Source: Candidatus Planktophila sulfonica (GTDB taxonomy: Bacteria > Actinomycetota > Actinomycetes > Nanopelagicales > Nanopelagicaceae). From it: 64,000 nt of DNA. The DNA lies in contig NZ_CP016773.1 in the NCBI RefSeq assembly GCF_002288065.1, positions 310,001-374,000 on the forward strand, given 5' to 3'. Position numbers and translations under genes: made by a program. The notes beneath the pieces were generated by a model that saw only the letters and a program-made list of their open reading frames with translations, was not told the origin of the DNA and did not search any database. Position 1 is the stretch's first letter; every line of letters starts with the position of its first letter. This document shows, piece after piece, positions 48,033-57,911 of this stretch.

Positions 48033-48692
48033 ATGGCTCTTATCCGCTCGATATTTCAAGAAGAACTCGATGCCGTTTCTCAGACTCTCGTAGACCTGAC
48101 AAAGATGGTGAGTGATTCAATCAATAAGGCGACGACTTCTCTTATTGATGCCAACATCACTTTGGCCGAAGAAGTAATTTCCTTTGACGAAAAAATCGAT
48201 CAGATTCAGCATGACTTAGATGCACGCATCATCGACATTGTTGCGCGTCAACAACCGGTGGCCACAGATCTTCGAGCCCTGCTAACAGCCCTTCGTATGA
48301 GCGCAGATCTAGAACGCATGGGCGACTTGGCTCACCACGTTGCAAAGGTCGCACGTCTTCGCCATCCTGATTCGGCAGTACCTCTAGAACTTCAGACAAC
48401 GTTGCAACGCATGGGACATGTCGCAGAAAACATGGCTCGCAAGGTCGGAACCGTTATCGAATCTCGCGACACTGCTCTGGCTTTGGAAGTAGAGACTGAT
48501 GATGATGAGATGGATAAGCTCCATCGTGACCTCATCTCGATTCTAGTTTCATCAGAATGGAAAGCAGGAGTTGCATCAGCAATCGATATCACTCTCCTGG
48601 GTCGCTACTACGAGCGATTTGCAGACCATGCGGTCTCTGTCGCCCGTCGCGTTTACTATCTTGTAACCGGCGAGTTCGCTCCACAAAAGTAA
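48033..48692 (+). CDS. phoU: Phosphate signalling protein PhoU
   Basis: A 219-residue all-helical protein with two three-helix PhoU repeats; metal-binding stretches appear as LRMSADLERMGDLAHHVAKV and LLGRYYERFADHAVSVARRV. It links the phosphate transporter to the SenX3-RegX3 pair and keeps it off when phosphate is plentiful. TACTTT lies six bases before the ATG, consistent with a leaderless mRNA from a promoter next to the PHO-like repeat. The pst transporter genes are not in the window. Confidence 0.94.
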   Translation: MALIRSIFQEELDAVSQTLVDLTKMVSDSINKATTSLIDANITLAEEVISFDEKIDQIQHDLDARIIDIVARQQPVATDLRALLTALRMSADLERMGDLAHHVAKVARLRHPDSAVPLELQTTLQRMGHVAENMARKVGTVIESRDTALALEVETDDDEMDKLHRDLISILVSSEWKAGVASAIDITLLGRYYERFADHAVSVARRVYYLVTGEFAPQK

Positions 48693-48741
48693 ATTTCGCT
48701 AAATACTTTTGAAGTAGCGCAATTTCCAATAGGGTCAGAAC

Positions 48742-49899
48742 ATGACCTACACACCCACACCTGCGGATAAATTCACATTCGGTCTCTGGACTGTCGGCTG
48801 GCAAGCTCGTGATCCCTTCGGAGATCCAACTCGTGAAGCGCTAGACCCAGTTCGCACAGTCAATGAACTTGCAGCTCGTGGCGCCTATGGTGTGACCTTC
48901 CATGATGATGATCTATTCCCATTTGGTTCCGATGATTCAACACGTCAGGGACATATCGATCGATTTAAGAAAGCACTCGCTGAGACCGGAATGAAAGTTC
49001 CGATGGCAACAACAAACCTCTTTAGCCATCCCGTCTTTAAAGATGGCGCACTCACCAGCAACGACCGCGATATCCGCCGCTTTGCTATTCGCAAGGCGAT
49101 GCGCAATATTGATTTAGCAGTTGATCTAGGCGCCAAGATCTATGTCTGCTGGGGCGGGCGCGAAGGCGCTGAATCTGAAAGCTCAAAGGATGCCTACGTT
49201 GCTCTCGAGCGTTATGCAGAAGGCTTCAACATTCTTGGTCAGTACGTCATCGATAAGGGTTATGACATTAAGTTTGCTATCGAACCAAAGCCAAATGAGC
49301 CACGTGGAGATATCTTCCTTCCGACGATTGGCCATGCACTTGGATTTATCGAGATGCTCGATCACCCAGAGATGGTTGGTCTTAACCCAGAAGTTGGCCA
49401 CGAGCAGATGGCGAACCTCAACTTTGTTCACGGAATTGCACAGGCGTTGTGGCAGAAGAAGTTATTCCACATCGACCTCAATGGTCAGCGCGGTCCAAAG
49501 TATGACCAGGACTTCGTCTTTGGCCATGGCGATGTAAAGAGCGCCTTCTTCCTCGTCGATCTTCTTGAGCGCTACGGATATTCAGGACCGAAGCACTTTG
49601 ATTACAAGCCTGTACGCACCGATGGTGACTCAGGTGTCTGGGCATCTGCAACATCGAATATGCGCATGTACTTAGTTCTCAAGGAGCGTGCAGCTGCATT
49701 CCGTAAGGATCCACGTGTCATTGCAGCGATGAAGGAATCAAATATTCCAGGTCTTTCAGAGCCAACTCTTGCAGCAGGTGAGACATGGAAGGATCTTGCA
49801 AAGGATTCATTCGATGCAGATGCAGCCGGTAAGCGCGGTTATGGATATGAAATCCTCGACCAACTCGCTATGGAGCATTTGATGGGCGTTACTCCCTAA
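48742..49899 (+). CDS. xylA: Xylose isomerase (class I)
   Basis: Interconverts xylose and xylulose (and glucose/fructose) with two divalent metals. The 385-residue enzyme is the shorter actinobacterial class I type: [32 protein letters not shown] with the catalytic His, [14 protein letters not shown] and [10 protein letters not shown] with metal ligands, and [15 protein letters not shown] ends six bases before the ATG. There is no xylulose kinase or xylose transporter nearby, so the gene stands alone inside a phosphate-related region. Confidence 0.96.
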   Translation: MTYTPTPADKFTFGLWTVGWQARDPFGDPTREALDPVRTVNELAARGAYGVTFHDDDLFPFGSDDSTRQGHIDRFKKALAETGMKVPMATTNLFSHPVFKDGALTSNDRDIRRFAIRKAMRNIDLAVDLGAKIYVCWGGREGAESESSKDAYVALERYAEGFNILGQYVIDKGYDIKFAIEPKPNEPRGDIFLPTIGHALGFIEMLDHPEMVGLNPEVGHEQMANLNFVHGIAQALWQKKLFHIDLNGQRGPKYDQDFVFGHGDVKSAFFLVDLLERYGYSGPKHFDYKPVRTDGDSGVWASATSNMRMYLVLKERAAAFRKDPRVIAAMKESNIPGLSEPTLAAGETWKDLAKDSFDADAAGKRGYGYEILDQLAMEHLMGVTP

Positions 49900-49918
49900 C
49901 ACTCGTTAGACTTCGCAA

Positions 49919-50833
49919 ATGCGACTTGGTGTACTAGATGTTGGCTCCAACACCATTCATCTACAGGTAGTCGATGGCCACCTTGGTGGACCGCCAGTTC
50001 CTAACTCATCGCACAAATCAGTTATTCGTCTTACTGAATATCTAGATGAGACCGGTGCAATTACCGATCTTGGAATTAATCGCATCACGGATGCAATTCA
50101 GAGCAATATGAAGAGCGCTGAGCACTTAGATATCGATGAACTTCTAGCTTTTGCAACTTCTGCAATTCGTGAAGCAACAAATTCGGATCAAGTTATCGCT
50201 CATGTAAATAAAGCATGCGGTATAGATCTTCAAGTATTGAGTGGCGAAGAAGAGGCACGCTTTACATTTCTCGCCGCCCGACGTTGGCTCGGTTGGTCTT
50301 CGGGAGATTTACTTGTACTCGATATCGGTGGGGGATCTCTTGAAATCGCGCGAGGTGCAGAAGAAGACCCAACTTTTAAGACTTCGATGCAGCTCGGTGC
50401 AGGGCGTCTCACTCGTCAATTTCTTAAGGGCGATCCATTTACCTCGAAGTCGCTTAAAGCGCTGGAGGAATACCTCGAAGAGAAAATCGAACCACTTGCA
50501 TCTTCGCTATCTACCTTTGAGAAAGATAACGCAGCCGGAACAAGTAAAACCTTCCGCACTTTGGCGAAAATTTCACAGAATATGTTTCCGAAATTTGGCC
50601 CACATTTAACTCTTGCGGCACTTGATGCAATGGTCCCAAAGCTGCAAGCACTTGATATCCAATCACGAAAAGAACTTCAGTCAGTATCTGCAGAGCGCGC
50701 CCCGCAGATTGTTGCTGGCGCCATGGTTGCTAAACAGTTAATGCAGACACTTGAGTTAAAAGAGATTCGTATCTGTCCGTGGGCTCTTCGCGAAGGAATT
50801 GTTCTCCATCGCCTCGACTGGATTGAGCGTTAA
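49919..50833 (+). CDS. ppx: Ppx/GppA-family exopolyphosphatase
   Basis: Removes terminal phosphates from polyphosphate or pppGpp. The 304-residue protein is the short, single-core actinobacterial form of the ASKHA fold: MRLGVLDVGSNTIHLQVVDG (phosphate 1), LLVLDIGGGSLEIARG (phosphate 2), and the conserved LSGEEEARFTFLAA between. It lacks the C-terminal HD-like domain. TAGACT lies six bases before the ATG. It converges on mutT1-ppk1 with a four-base overlap, so synthesis and breakdown of polyphosphate are encoded side by side. Confidence 0.9.
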   Translation: MRLGVLDVGSNTIHLQVVDGHLGGPPVPNSSHKSVIRLTEYLDETGAITDLGINRITDAIQSNMKSAEHLDIDELLAFATSAIREATNSDQVIAHVNKACGIDLQVLSGEEEARFTFLAARRWLGWSSGDLLVLDIGGGSLEIARGAEEDPTFKTSMQLGAGRLTRQFLKGDPFTSKSLKALEEYLEEKIEPLASSLSTFEKDNAAGTSKTFRTLAKISQNMFPKFGPHLTLAALDAMVPKLQALDIQSRKELQSVSAERAPQIVAGAMVAKQLMQTLELKEIRICPWALREGIVLHRLDWIER

Positions 50834-51708
50834 TTCCCGATACTTAAGTAATCGAGCCCAACTATCTCTCCACGTACGCGATGCACGATCCAAGCATCAC
50901 CTGGTTCAAGCTTGATTAAATCTTTATTCTTCAACTTGGTATTGAGAATCCCGCGCAACATTGTTGGAATCACCGGGTTGTGGCTGCAGATAAGGATGTT
51001 CTTCTCATCTTGCTTGAGTGCATTGGCGAAAGAAACTGATCGAAGTGGGTCTGTCTCAAAAGTCTCTTCATTAAGACTAGGTACTTGAGTGATAGTTAAG
51101 CCGCGTGAATGAGCTAGCGGCGTAACAGTCTGGACACAGCGAACATAATCTGAGGTGTAGACCTCTTCGATTGCAAAAGGCTCGAGGTGCTTCAGTAGAA
51201 GCTGTGCTTGATCAAATCCAACTTCACTGAGCGTACGTTGAGAGTCTTCCTCATCCCAATCACCGCGTTCGAGAGCTTTTGTGTGGCGAAGGATGATGAG
51301 AGTATCGGTGCGCCCTTCTTGGCTCATGAAGTTCTCAATAATTTCTTTATCGGATCCATGTGTTGCGGCGACAAGTGCATCCTCGGCACTCAGCCAGCAC
51401 ATCTCATCAACTTCTTCATTTGGGATAAATGCGCTTGCGTCGAGTGCGCAATGAGCGGCCCAGAAGATAACTCTCTTACGTTGTCCACTTTCTTCATATT
51501 CAACCGAACCAAGCTGGCGAGTAAATGCCGCCTTGATTCCAGTCTCTTCAATCAATTCTCGATATGCGCACTGCAACGCGGTTTCGCCTTCTTCAATCTT
51601 GCCCTTTGGAAGGGTCCAATCGTCATACTTTGGTCGATGGATAAGTGCGATCTCTATAGATCGATCGCCTAGTTCGCGCCATAAAAGTGCGCCAGCGGCT
51701 CTCATCAT
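50830..51708 (-). CDS. mutT1: NUDIX hydrolase fused to histidine phosphatase (MutT1-like)
   Basis: A 292-residue two-domain enzyme. The NUDIX box fits the G-x5-E-x7-REUxEExGU rule exactly at residues 36-58 (GKIEEGETALQC to EETGI). From ~135 a SixA-type phosphohistidine phosphatase follows, starting LIILRHTKALERGDWDEED with the R-H-x catalytic motif. In mycobacteria the same fusion removes 8-oxo-dGTP and diadenosine polyphosphates and is also next to ppk1. It overlaps ppk1 by four bases and shares its promoter. Confidence 0.92.
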   Translation of the reverse strand: MMRAAGALLWRELGDRSIEIALIHRPKYDDWTLPKGKIEEGETALQCAYRELIEETGIKAAFTRQLGSVEYEESGQRKRVIFWAAHCALDASAFIPNEEVDEMCWLSAEDALVAATHGSDKEIIENFMSQEGRTDTLIILRHTKALERGDWDEEDSQRTLSEVGFDQAQLLLKHLEPFAIEEVYTSDYVRCVQTVTPLAHSRGLTITQVPSLNEETFETDPLRSVSFANALKQDEKNILICSHNPVIPTMLRGILNTKLKNKDLIKLEPGDAWIVHRVRGEIVGLDYLSIGN

Positions 51709-53798
51709 GCGCGATTGAATTTTTCGATGAAGTGATCTTGGAAATTAGCCAAGTACTTACCCTCGTGATCTTTCACATTACGGACCCATCTATTTTCATC
51801 GTTGAGGCTCCAGGTTGAGTAAACATCTGAGACGGAGTCATCAAGAATAGATTTCAGCGATTCCTTATGTTTTTCAGATTCAATTCGAACCAGCGCTTCA
51901 ACGCGGCGATCTAGATTTCGGTGCATGACATCGGCGCTACCAATGAAGTAATCCTCCGCGCCATCATTTCGGAAGTAGTAAATACGTGAATGCTCAAGGA
52001 AACGGCCAAGAATTGAGCGTACTTTGATGTTGTCACGACGTGCTTGATTGTTGAGTTGAATTGCACAGATACCGCGGACGATAATTTCAATCTTGACGCC
52101 TGCATCTGCTGCCTCATAGAGAGTGTCGATGATTTGCTCATCGAGCAATGAATTGAGCTTGAGTCTGATCCAAGATGGTTTTCCGTCTAAGTGATTCTTT
52201 GTCTCGCGCTTGATTCGCGCGATGAGTCCGTTACGAAGACTATGAGGCGCCACTAGAAGTCGCGAGTATTCATGCTTAGCTGAATAGCCAGATAGCTCAT
52301 TGAAGAGCCGTGAAAGATCTTCACCAAGAACGGAATCTGAGCTTAAGATTCCAAGGTCATCATAGAAACGTGCCGTCTTGGGGTTGTAATTTCCGGTTCC
52401 CACATGGCAGTAGCGGCGAAGTACATCGCCTTCATCACGGACAACAAGTGAAAGCTTGGCGTGCGTCTTAAGTCCCATGAGGCCGTACACAACGTGCACA
52501 CCAACTTCTTCCAATTTTCTTGCCCAACGCACATTCGCCATTTCATCAAAGCGAGCACGAATCTCAATGACTGCAAGTACTTGCTTGCCTGCCTCCGCTG
52601 CTTCAATCAAAGCCTCGACGATTGGTGAGTCACCAGATGTGCGATAAAGCGTCTGCTTAATCGCTAAAACATGTGGGTCACGAGCAGCGTTTTCAAGGAA
52701 TTTCACAACCGATGAAGTAAAGGATTGATATGGGTGGTGAAGAAGGATTTCGCCCTTACGGACTGCAGAAAAGAATGAATCTGTTGATTCAGGATCTACA
52801 TCACGGAGTTCGTGCGCAGTCTCACTTCTAAATGGCTTGTACTTCAAGTGCGGGAAATCGAGGTCTGCAATCTGATTAAGGCTACGAAGATCAAGGGGGG
52901 AGTCGTACTTAATGACATCGTGCGGTTCAATCTGAAGCTCGTCCATGAGTTCATTGAGAACATCTGCGTGAATGACTTTATCCACCTCAAGGCGAACAGG
53001 TGGTCCAAAGCGACGGCGAGTGAGTTCTTTCTCCATCGTTTCTAAGATGTCATCAGTCTCATCTTCATCAAGATCAAGATCCTGGTTACGAGTCACACGG
53101 AAGAAGAAATGATCCTTGAGCTTCACGCCTGGGAATAGTTCAGCAAGGTGCTCAGCGATAAGTTCGTCAATCAAGACAAATCTAAATTTAGTTGTATCTG
53201 AAGTTCTGATGAAACGTGGCAGATTTGAAGGAACTTTTACTCGAGCAAAGCTGATGTCGTGGTCTTCACTTGATTCGATATTGACGCCGATGTTGAGTGA
53301 GAGACCAGAGATATATGGGAAAGGGTGTGATGGATCAACCACAAGCGGAGTAAGAACAGGGAAAATTCGGTTGTTGTAATAATCCTTCAGTTGATTTCGT
53401 TCTTCGTCGGTGAGGTCAGCAATCTTTACAAATTCGATTCCTTCGGCACGTAGCTCAGGAATGATGACATCGCGGAAGCGATCAGCTTGTGTGTTGACCA
53501 ACTCTTGAGTGCGCTTAAGTACAACCTTGAGAAGTTCTTTTGGCGCATAGCCTGCCGAGTTAACGGTGGTGCTTCCGCGTTCAATTTTGGCTTTCACTGA
53601 AGCAACACGAACCATGAAAAATTCATCAAGGTTCGAGGAGAAGATGGCTAAGAAGCGAAGTCGTTCGAGAAGGGGAATAGTCGGATCCTCAGTGAGTTCG
53701 AGGACTCGGGTATCGAAGTCGAGCCACGTAAGCTCTCGATCTTGATATGGCGCTACTACTTCTTTCACGGGATAAGAATGGCTTATAGAGGTGAACAT
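51705..53798 (-). CDS. ppk1: Polyphosphate kinase 1
   Basis: Makes polyphosphate from ATP. The 697-residue enzyme begins RELTWLDFDTRVLELTEDPT and has the four PPK1 domains; the catalytic-site motifs are RTSGDSPIVEALIEAAEAGK, RFDEMANVRWARKLEEVGVHV, YCHVGTGNYNPKT with the phospho-His, and the C-terminal EHSRIYYFRNDG. ATG 53798 is the first start; a GTG ten codons inside is an alternative, because PHO-box-like repeats cover the ATG. It is the first gene of the ppk1-mutT1 operon and lies 44 bp after the tRNA-Met gene. Confidence 0.95.
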   Translation of the reverse strand: MFTSISHSYPVKEVVAPYQDRELTWLDFDTRVLELTEDPTIPLLERLRFLAIFSSNLDEFFMVRVASVKAKIERGSTTVNSAGYAPKELLKVVLKRTQELVNTQADRFRDVIIPELRAEGIEFVKIADLTDEERNQLKDYYNNRIFPVLTPLVVDPSHPFPYISGLSLNIGVNIESSEDHDISFARVKVPSNLPRFIRTSDTTKFRFVLIDELIAEHLAELFPGVKLKDHFFFRVTRNQDLDLDEDETDDILETMEKELTRRRFGPPVRLEVDKVIHADVLNELMDELQIEPHDVIKYDSPLDLRSLNQIADLDFPHLKYKPFRSETAHELRDVDPESTDSFFSAVRKGEILLHHPYQSFTSSVVKFLENAARDPHVLAIKQTLYRTSGDSPIVEALIEAAEAGKQVLAVIEIRARFDEMANVRWARKLEEVGVHVVYGLMGLKTHAKLSLVVRDEGDVLRRYCHVGTGNYNPKTARFYDDLGILSSDSVLGEDLSRLFNELSGYSAKHEYSRLLVAPHSLRNGLIARIKRETKNHLDGKPSWIRLKLNSLLDEQIIDTLYEAADAGVKIEIIVRGICAIQLNNQARRDNIKVRSILGRFLEHSRIYYFRNDGAEDYFIGSADVMHRNLDRRVEALVRIESEKHKESLKSILDDSVSDVYSTWSLNDENRWVRNVKDHEGKYLANFQDHFIEKFNRA

Positions 53799-53818
53799 CA
53801 GGTAATCGCTGGATGAAC
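53786..53818 (-). promoter_or_regulatory. PHO-box-like triple repeat at the ppk1 start
   Basis: On the reverse strand three consecutive 11-base units read GTTCATCCAGC, GATTACCTGAT and GTTCACCTCTA, close to the PHO-box unit GTTCACC plus four bases. They overlap the annotated ATG of ppk1; TATAAG follows directly and could be the -10 for a start at the internal GTG. RegX3 control of ppk1 is inferred. Confidence 0.5.
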
Positions 53819-53842
53819 CTAGCTTTTGAATACCAATAAACG

Positions 53843-53916
53843 TGAGGCGGGTCGGGCTCGAACCGACGACGACCGAATTATGAGTTCGGGGCTCTAACCA
53901 ACTGAGCTACCGCCTC
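53843..53916 (-). tRNA. tRNA-Met (anticodon CAT)
   Basis: Reverse strand cloverleaf: acceptor GAGGCGG/CCGCCTC, D-arm GCTC/GAGC, anticodon stem CCGAA/TTCGG with loop CTCATAA, T-arm GTCGG/CCGAC with TTCGAGC. The discriminator is A and no CCA is encoded. The paired first base of the acceptor stem (G-C) indicates the elongator, not the initiator. TAAGAT at 53927-53932 is a likely -10. Confidence 0.93.
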
Positions 53917-53957
53917 GTCCTGGCCAATCTTACGGGGTGGCTCATTAGGATTAAGCC

Positions 53958-56066
53958 ATGATTCATCTCAGCCAATCGCGCTCATCAATCATCTTCGCTC
54001 ATAATGGAGACTCACTTGAAGTTCTTTATTGGGGCAAGAAGTTAGGTGCTATTGATAAGGCAGCTGCTGAATCAATTCGTGCAGCGCGCACCAAGCCTGC
54101 TTTCCATGGCGGCCTTGATGTTGCACCTGGCAACCTGATTCTTCGCGAACATGCACGTGGCTGGATTGGTCATCCTGCACTCCGCGGTCATCGCGGGGGA
54201 GTAAACGCAACTAACTCCTTCGCAGTAACGAGCGCGGTTCAAAAAAATCAATCGATGATTGCGGTCTTCACAGATGCAATCGCTGGCATTGAAATTGAAA
54301 TTACATACACGCTCACACCATCAGATATTTTGTTGATGGATGCGAAGGTCACCAATACATCTGAAGGAGATTATTTCCTCGAGCAATTCCTTTACTGGTT
54401 ACCGCTTGCCGAGCAAGCAGATGAAGTTCTTGATTTCTACGGACATTGGACAAAGGAACGTCAGCCGCAGCGTCGTTCGATTGATTATGGTGTTATTACT
54501 CGCGAAGGTTTCGAAGGACGTTCAGGCCATGATTACACAATTACGCAGGTAGCGCTTAACCACAACACAGGATTCCGTCATGGTGAAGCATGGTCACTTG
54601 CCATGGCATGGTCTGGAAACAATATTCATCACGTAGAACGTTTGATTGATGGACATAAATCAATCGGAGCGGGCGAGTATCTGCTTCCTGGTGAAGTAAT
54701 TTTGAAGAAGGGCGAGAGCTACGCAGCCCCTCGCGCAGTTGCAACATTTAGTGATCGCGGTCTTGATGGCCTCACCAATAATCACTATTCCTGGATTCGT
54801 TCGCGCACCAATCACATTACAAAGGTTCGCCCACGTCCGCTCACACTCAATATGTGGGAAGCCGTCTACTTCAATCACAATGAAGAAGGCATCCGAAAGA
54901 TGGTTGATAAGGCTGCTGAAATCGGAGTCGAGCGCGTTGTTTTAGATGATGGTTGGTTTGGTTCACGCCGCAATGACCGCGCTGGTCTTGGTGATTGGGT
55001 TGTCTCAAAAGATGCATGGCCTAATGGTCTTGCTCCAATCATTAAGTACATCAATGACAAGGGAATCGAATTCGGTCTCTGGTTTGAAGGCGAGATGGTC
55101 AATCGCGACTCTGATTTGTATCGCGCTCATCCTGATTGGATTTTGCAGGAACCTGGACGTATTCCGGTTGAAGGTCGCTGGCAGCAAGTTCTAGACCTTA
55201 CAAAAGAAGGCGCTTATAACCATGTGCTTAACCAAGTAGATGCAGTCCTCTCTGAATACAACATCGCCTACATCAAGTGGGATCACAACCGTCATTTAAC
55301 GGATCCGATTTCAGATGGGCGCCCTGTTGTGCGCAAGCAGACTGAAGCCATCTATCGCATGTTCGATGAGCTGAAGAAGCGCCACCCAGGACTTGAAATC
55401 GAGTCTTGTTCATCAGGTGGTGGACGTATCGACCTTGGCATGATCGAACATGCAGATCGCTTCTGGACATCTGATCAGAACGATCCTCTTGAACGCCAGC
55501 AGATTCAGCGTTGGACAGGCCTTGTGATTCCACCAGAATTCCTTGGCACTCACGTTGGTCCAACTGTGGGACATCAGATGCACCGCACCCATTCAGTTTC
55601 ATTCCGCGCTCTTAACGCACTCTTTGGCCATGCTGGTATCGAGTGGAACATCAACGAAGCAGATGCGCAAGAGACCGAAACTCTTAAGGCATATATCAAT
55701 TTCTATAAGAAGCACCGCGGTCTTCTACATTCAGGAACAGTTGTTCGCAGCGATGAAATTATTGGCGATGCCCAGTTATATGGCACGGTTGCACACGATA
55801 AGAAGGAAGCAATCTTTACTTATATGCAGCTCACCTCTGCGGATAACTTCGGTCCACTTGTGACAACATTCGATGGACTTGATAAAGAAACTATGTATCA
55901 AGTCACCGTTGTTGAAGAGTTAAGTGCATCAGACTTTATTCAGAAGAAGGCGCCAGGTTGGTGGCCAGCACTCACATTAACTGGTGATCAACTTGCACAT
56001 ATTGGGCTACAACTTCCAGTCTTAAAGCCAGAGACCGGGTTGTTATTCCACTTTAAAGCTCTTTAG
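53958..56066 (+). CDS. Alpha-galactosidase, GH36
   Basis: A 702-residue cytoplasmic alpha-galactosidase. It has the N-terminal beta-supersandwich (GGLDVAPGNLILREHARGW), the catalytic barrel with FNHNEEGIRKMVDKAAEIG and VVLDDGWFG, the nucleophile Asp in AYIKWDHNRHL, the acid/base region SCSSGGGRIDLG and WTSDQNDPLER, and a C-terminal beta domain. It frees galactose from melibiose, raffinose or plant galactosides, feeding galK/galT at 37.5-39.8 kb. There is no signal peptide. TAGGAT ends six bases before the ATG. No dedicated sugar transporter is adjacent. Confidence 0.95.
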   Translation: MIHLSQSRSSIIFAHNGDSLEVLYWGKKLGAIDKAAAESIRAARTKPAFHGGLDVAPGNLILREHARGWIGHPALRGHRGGVNATNSFAVTSAVQKNQSMIAVFTDAIAGIEIEITYTLTPSDILLMDAKVTNTSEGDYFLEQFLYWLPLAEQADEVLDFYGHWTKERQPQRRSIDYGVITREGFEGRSGHDYTITQVALNHNTGFRHGEAWSLAMAWSGNNIHHVERLIDGHKSIGAGEYLLPGEVILKKGESYAAPRAVATFSDRGLDGLTNNHYSWIRSRTNHITKVRPRPLTLNMWEAVYFNHNEEGIRKMVDKAAEIGVERVVLDDGWFGSRRNDRAGLGDWVVSKDAWPNGLAPIIKYINDKGIEFGLWFEGEMVNRDSDLYRAHPDWILQEPGRIPVEGRWQQVLDLTKEGAYNHVLNQVDAVLSEYNIAYIKWDHNRHLTDPISDGRPVVRKQTEAIYRMFDELKKRHPGLEIESCSSGGGRIDLGMIEHADRFWTSDQNDPLERQQIQRWTGLVIPPEFLGTHVGPTVGHQMHRTHSVSFRALNALFGHAGIEWNINEADAQETETLKAYINFYKKHRGLLHSGTVVRSDEIIGDAQLYGTVAHDKKEAIFTYMQLTSADNFGPLVTTFDGLDKETMYQVTVVEELSASDFIQKKAPGWWPALTLTGDQLAHIGLQLPVLKPETGLLFHFKAL

Positions 56067-56113
56067 GAGTAGCATCGGCTAAGTCCAGTCAACGTCGACT
56101 ATAGGAGTTAATT

Positions 56114-57193
56114 GTGCTTGTCGGTATTCCAAAAGAAGTTAAGAACAACGAATTTAGAGTCTCAACTACACCGGCAGGAGTTCACTCTCTCATCATCGCT
56201 GGCCACACTGTTTTTGTTGAAAAGAACGCAGGCGTTGGCTCGGCAATTACCGATGCTGATTATGTAAAAGCTGGAGCGACAATCCTCGATACCGCCGATG
56301 AAGTATGGGCGAAGTCCGAGATGATTATTAAGGTCAAAGAGCCAATCGCTGAGGAATACCACCGCATGCGTAAGGGCCAGATCCTCTTTACCTATCTCCA
56401 CCTTGCAGCTTCACGCGAATGCACCGATGCCATTGTTAAATCAGGAATCACTGCGATCGCCTACGAAACTGTTGAAATCAATCGTTTCCTCCCGTTACTT
56501 GCTCCTATGTCGGAAGTTGCAGGACGTATGTCTATTCAAGTTGGCGCAGCTGCACTTCAGCGCCCAGCTGGTGGACGCGGAGTATTACTCGGGGGAGTTC
56601 CTGGAGTTGCTCCAGGCAAGGTCGTAATTTTGGGCGGCGGAAGCGTAGGAGTTTCTGCTGCTGCAATGGCTATCGGTCTTCGTGCCGATGTCACTCTTCT
56701 TGATATCAATCTCAAGCGCCTTGGCGAAATTGATGAAATGTTCCATGGCCAGGTTAAGACCGTTGCTTCATCTCCATACTCAATCGAGCAATACTGCATG
56801 GAGGCAGATCTCGTTGTTGGTGGCGTACTTATTCCAGGAGCAGCTGCTCCAAAGCTTGTTACAGATGCAATGGTTGCAAAGATGAAGCCAGGATCCGTTC
56901 TCGTCGATGTTGCTATCGATCAAGGCGGATGCTTTGAAGGTTCACATGCAACAACACATACTGATCCAACATTTAAGGTTCATAACTCTCTCTATTACTG
57001 CGTGGCAAATATGCCGGGCGCAGTTCCTGCAACATCTACAGCAGCGCTATCCAATGCAACGCTTAAGTACTCACTTGCACTTGCAAATAAGGGTTGGCAG
57101 AAGGCATGTGCAGATGATCCAGCTCTAGAAGCAGGGTTGAATGTGCATGAAGGAAAGATCATGTACGCCGCAGTTGCTGCAGCGCATGGCTAA
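56114..57193 (+). CDS. ald: Alanine dehydrogenase
   Basis: NAD-dependent oxidative deamination of alanine to pyruvate and ammonia, or the reverse. The 359-residue protein starts [20 protein letters not shown] and has the NAD-binding Rossmann motif [20 protein letters not shown] near 171-190; the catalytic KVKEP and HLAA stretches are present. The start is GTG 56114 with TAGGAG upstream. It allows growth on peptide-derived alanine and links to ammonium assimilation by glutamine synthetase. Confidence 0.96.
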   Translation: MLVGIPKEVKNNEFRVSTTPAGVHSLIIAGHTVFVEKNAGVGSAITDADYVKAGATILDTADEVWAKSEMIIKVKEPIAEEYHRMRKGQILFTYLHLAASRECTDAIVKSGITAIAYETVEINRFLPLLAPMSEVAGRMSIQVGAAALQRPAGGRGVLLGGVPGVAPGKVVILGGGSVGVSAAAMAIGLRADVTLLDINLKRLGEIDEMFHGQVKTVASSPYSIEQYCMEADLVVGGVLIPGAAAPKLVTDAMVAKMKPGSVLVDVAIDQGGCFEGSHATTHTDPTFKVHNSLYYCVANMPGAVPATSTAALSNATLKYSLALANKGWQKACADDPALEAGLNVHEGKIMYAAVAAAHG

Positions 57194-57225
57194 ATCAGAT
57201 TCTTGAAAAGCTAATTCTTGAATCG

Positions 57226-57531
57226 TTAGTGGCGCTGGAAGCCTTTGCGGCCCCAGACTTCCCACAACCCCATCACGCCTAACAAGAGCGCGAAGCCGAA
57301 GAGAACATCTTCGGCAGGGGCGGAGAAGAATCGCAGTCCCATGATTGCATCGGGGTTGTACATAACGATATTTCTTGATGTCAGCCACCAATTTGTTAAG
57401 AATTGAAATGGCAAGATGATTGCGTAGGAAGTCCAGAACGCTGGTCTTGTCAGCATCGATGTCTTAAAAACAAAGAGGTCGACCATGACAGCAATAGCAA
57501 AAGCAGCAATCGCAATATCTGAATAGATCAT
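57226..57531 (-). CDS. crtYd: Lycopene cyclase domain protein (CrtYd-like half)
   Basis: A 101-residue membrane protein with three helices. The signature SAPAEDVLFGFALLL is the conserved P-x-E-D/E motif of heterodimeric lycopene cyclases. It needs a partner half, encoded immediately upstream with a four-base overlap. The product pair cyclises the ends of lycopene to give beta-carotene, the precursor of retinal. Whether one or both ends are cyclised cannot be read from sequence; beta rings are implied by the adjacent beta-carotene cleavage enzyme. Confidence 0.88.
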   Translation of the reverse strand: MIYSDIAIAAFAIAVMVDLFVFKTSMLTRPAFWTSYAIILPFQFLTNWWLTSRNIVMYNPDAIMGLRFFSAPAEDVLFGFALLLGVMGLWEVWGRKGFQRH

Positions 57532-57863
57532 TCGCCGAATTCATCCTTTCGCCAATGTGGTTTTACGGTAGTAACACCTTCGATAGTGAAGATTGCTGCC
57601 ATCGGAATCACCATGAAGAAGAGGTACTCCTCAAGCGGAATATTGAGCGGGCCGTAAATTCCTAAAATTTGTTCGCGATCAAAGAACCAATGGCCTTGCG
57701 CAATCGCATAGGCATCCCATGCCAGGAAAAGGATGCTGATTGGTAGAACGCTGATTGCGACTCTTTTGATGCGGCGTAGAACACCCGTCTTAAGGTAAAT
57801 CTCGAGCCAAGCAGAGCCACAGAAGGTGAAAATCAGCATCGCCATATATGACCACTGTTTCAT
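57528..57863 (-). CDS. crtYc: Lycopene cyclase domain protein (CrtYc-like half)
   Basis: A 111-residue membrane protein with three helices. The motif IPLEEYLFFMVIPM is the P-L-E-E-Y-L-F-F signature of the CrtYc half. It is translationally coupled (ATGA) to the second half. The gene is divergent from blh, with 24 bp (or 48 bp to the preferred blh start) between, so the two promoters overlap. The earlier carotenoid enzymes (crtE, crtB, crtI) are not in the window. Confidence 0.9.
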   Translation of the reverse strand: MKQWSYMAMLIFTFCGSAWLEIYLKTGVLRRIKRVAISVLPISILFLAWDAYAIAQGHWFFDREQILGIYGPLNIPLEEYLFFMVIPMAAIFTIEGVTTVKPHWRKDEFGE

Positions 57864-57911
57864 ATTCGTATTTTTGCATACATCCTCATGAATCTTGCTA
57901 CTGTGACGTTT

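Noticed and set aside
55273-55602. Long antisense open frame inside the alpha-galactosidase gene
   Set aside because: It is a shadow in a conserved coding region; no start signal and no recognisable protein features.
57888-57911. ATG 57888 as the blh start
   Set aside because: It lacks a ribosome binding site and a correctly spaced -10; ATG 57912 has TACTGT seven bases upstream.
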